Assembly: GCA_002440145.1 (NCBI GenBank)
Contig: DJRS01000174.1
Span: 1-5,634 of the forward strand
DNA: 5,634 nucleotides
From: Verrucomicrobia bacterium UBA6354
GTDB taxonomy: Bacteria; Verrucomicrobiota; Kiritimatiellia; RFP12; UBA1067
Direction: 5' to 3'
Shown piece after piece: positions 5,606-5,634 of this stretch (the stretch's first letter is position 1; every line of letters starts with the position of its first letter). Both the position numbers and the translations under genes were made by a program. The notes under the pieces were generated by a model that did no database searches, was not told the origin of the DNA, and saw nothing but the letters and a program-made list of their open reading frames with translations.

Positions 5606-5634
5606 GGTTGATCGGTCGGCCGTTTGCTTTCATC

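Overview
The window is GC-rich bacterial DNA (roughly 60% G+C by eye). It holds four convincing genes, all on the + strand: hisS, a small methyltransferase-like protein, an exported Sel1-repeat protein, and a Na+/phosphate cotransporter with a PhoU-like tail. Two gene-free flanks rich in inverted repeats surround them. The HisRS is of the 'HYQWN.DIIG / GFGD' type that I associate with cyanobacteria, plant organelles and several PVC-type bacteria, not with E. coli. Together with the odd small methyltransferase and the Sel1 lipoprotein-like neighbour, this makes a PVC-superphylum member (Verrucomicrobiota, Kiritimatiellota or Lentisphaerota) plausible. That placement is inference with low to moderate confidence.

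Layout. Positions 1-632 contain no gene I can support. They hold several hairpins, a stable GC hairpin at 435-455, and a cluster of direct and inverted repeats at 514-601. An extended -10 promoter at 633-661 then drives hisS (684-1925) after a very short leader. The methyltransferase-like gene (1904-2398) overlaps the end of hisS, and the Sel1-repeat gene (2395-3501) overlaps the methyltransferase by an ATGA junction. The three genes therefore look like one translationally coupled operon.

The cotransporter gene (3606-5288) looks separately controlled. Its 104-base upstream gap is AT-rich. It carries four six-base elements (CTAACA, CTAACA, CTGATA, TTTACA) spaced exactly 11 bases apart, followed by a perfect TATAAT. 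This is the architecture of a Pho box bound by a PhoB/PhoP-type regulator, and the gene downstream imports phosphate. It is the best-supported regulatory observation in the window.

Positions 5289-5634 are again gene-free. They contain a GC-rich foldable stretch just after the cotransporter, a 39-base hairpin built from two copies of the palindrome GGACGCGTCC, and three hairpins in a row (5528-5605) that look like a REP-type intergenic repeat. I found no CRISPR array, tRNA, rRNA, transposase or recognisable defence system. Apart from the Pho-type array, the most unusual items are the repeat clusters and the shortened methyltransferase fold.
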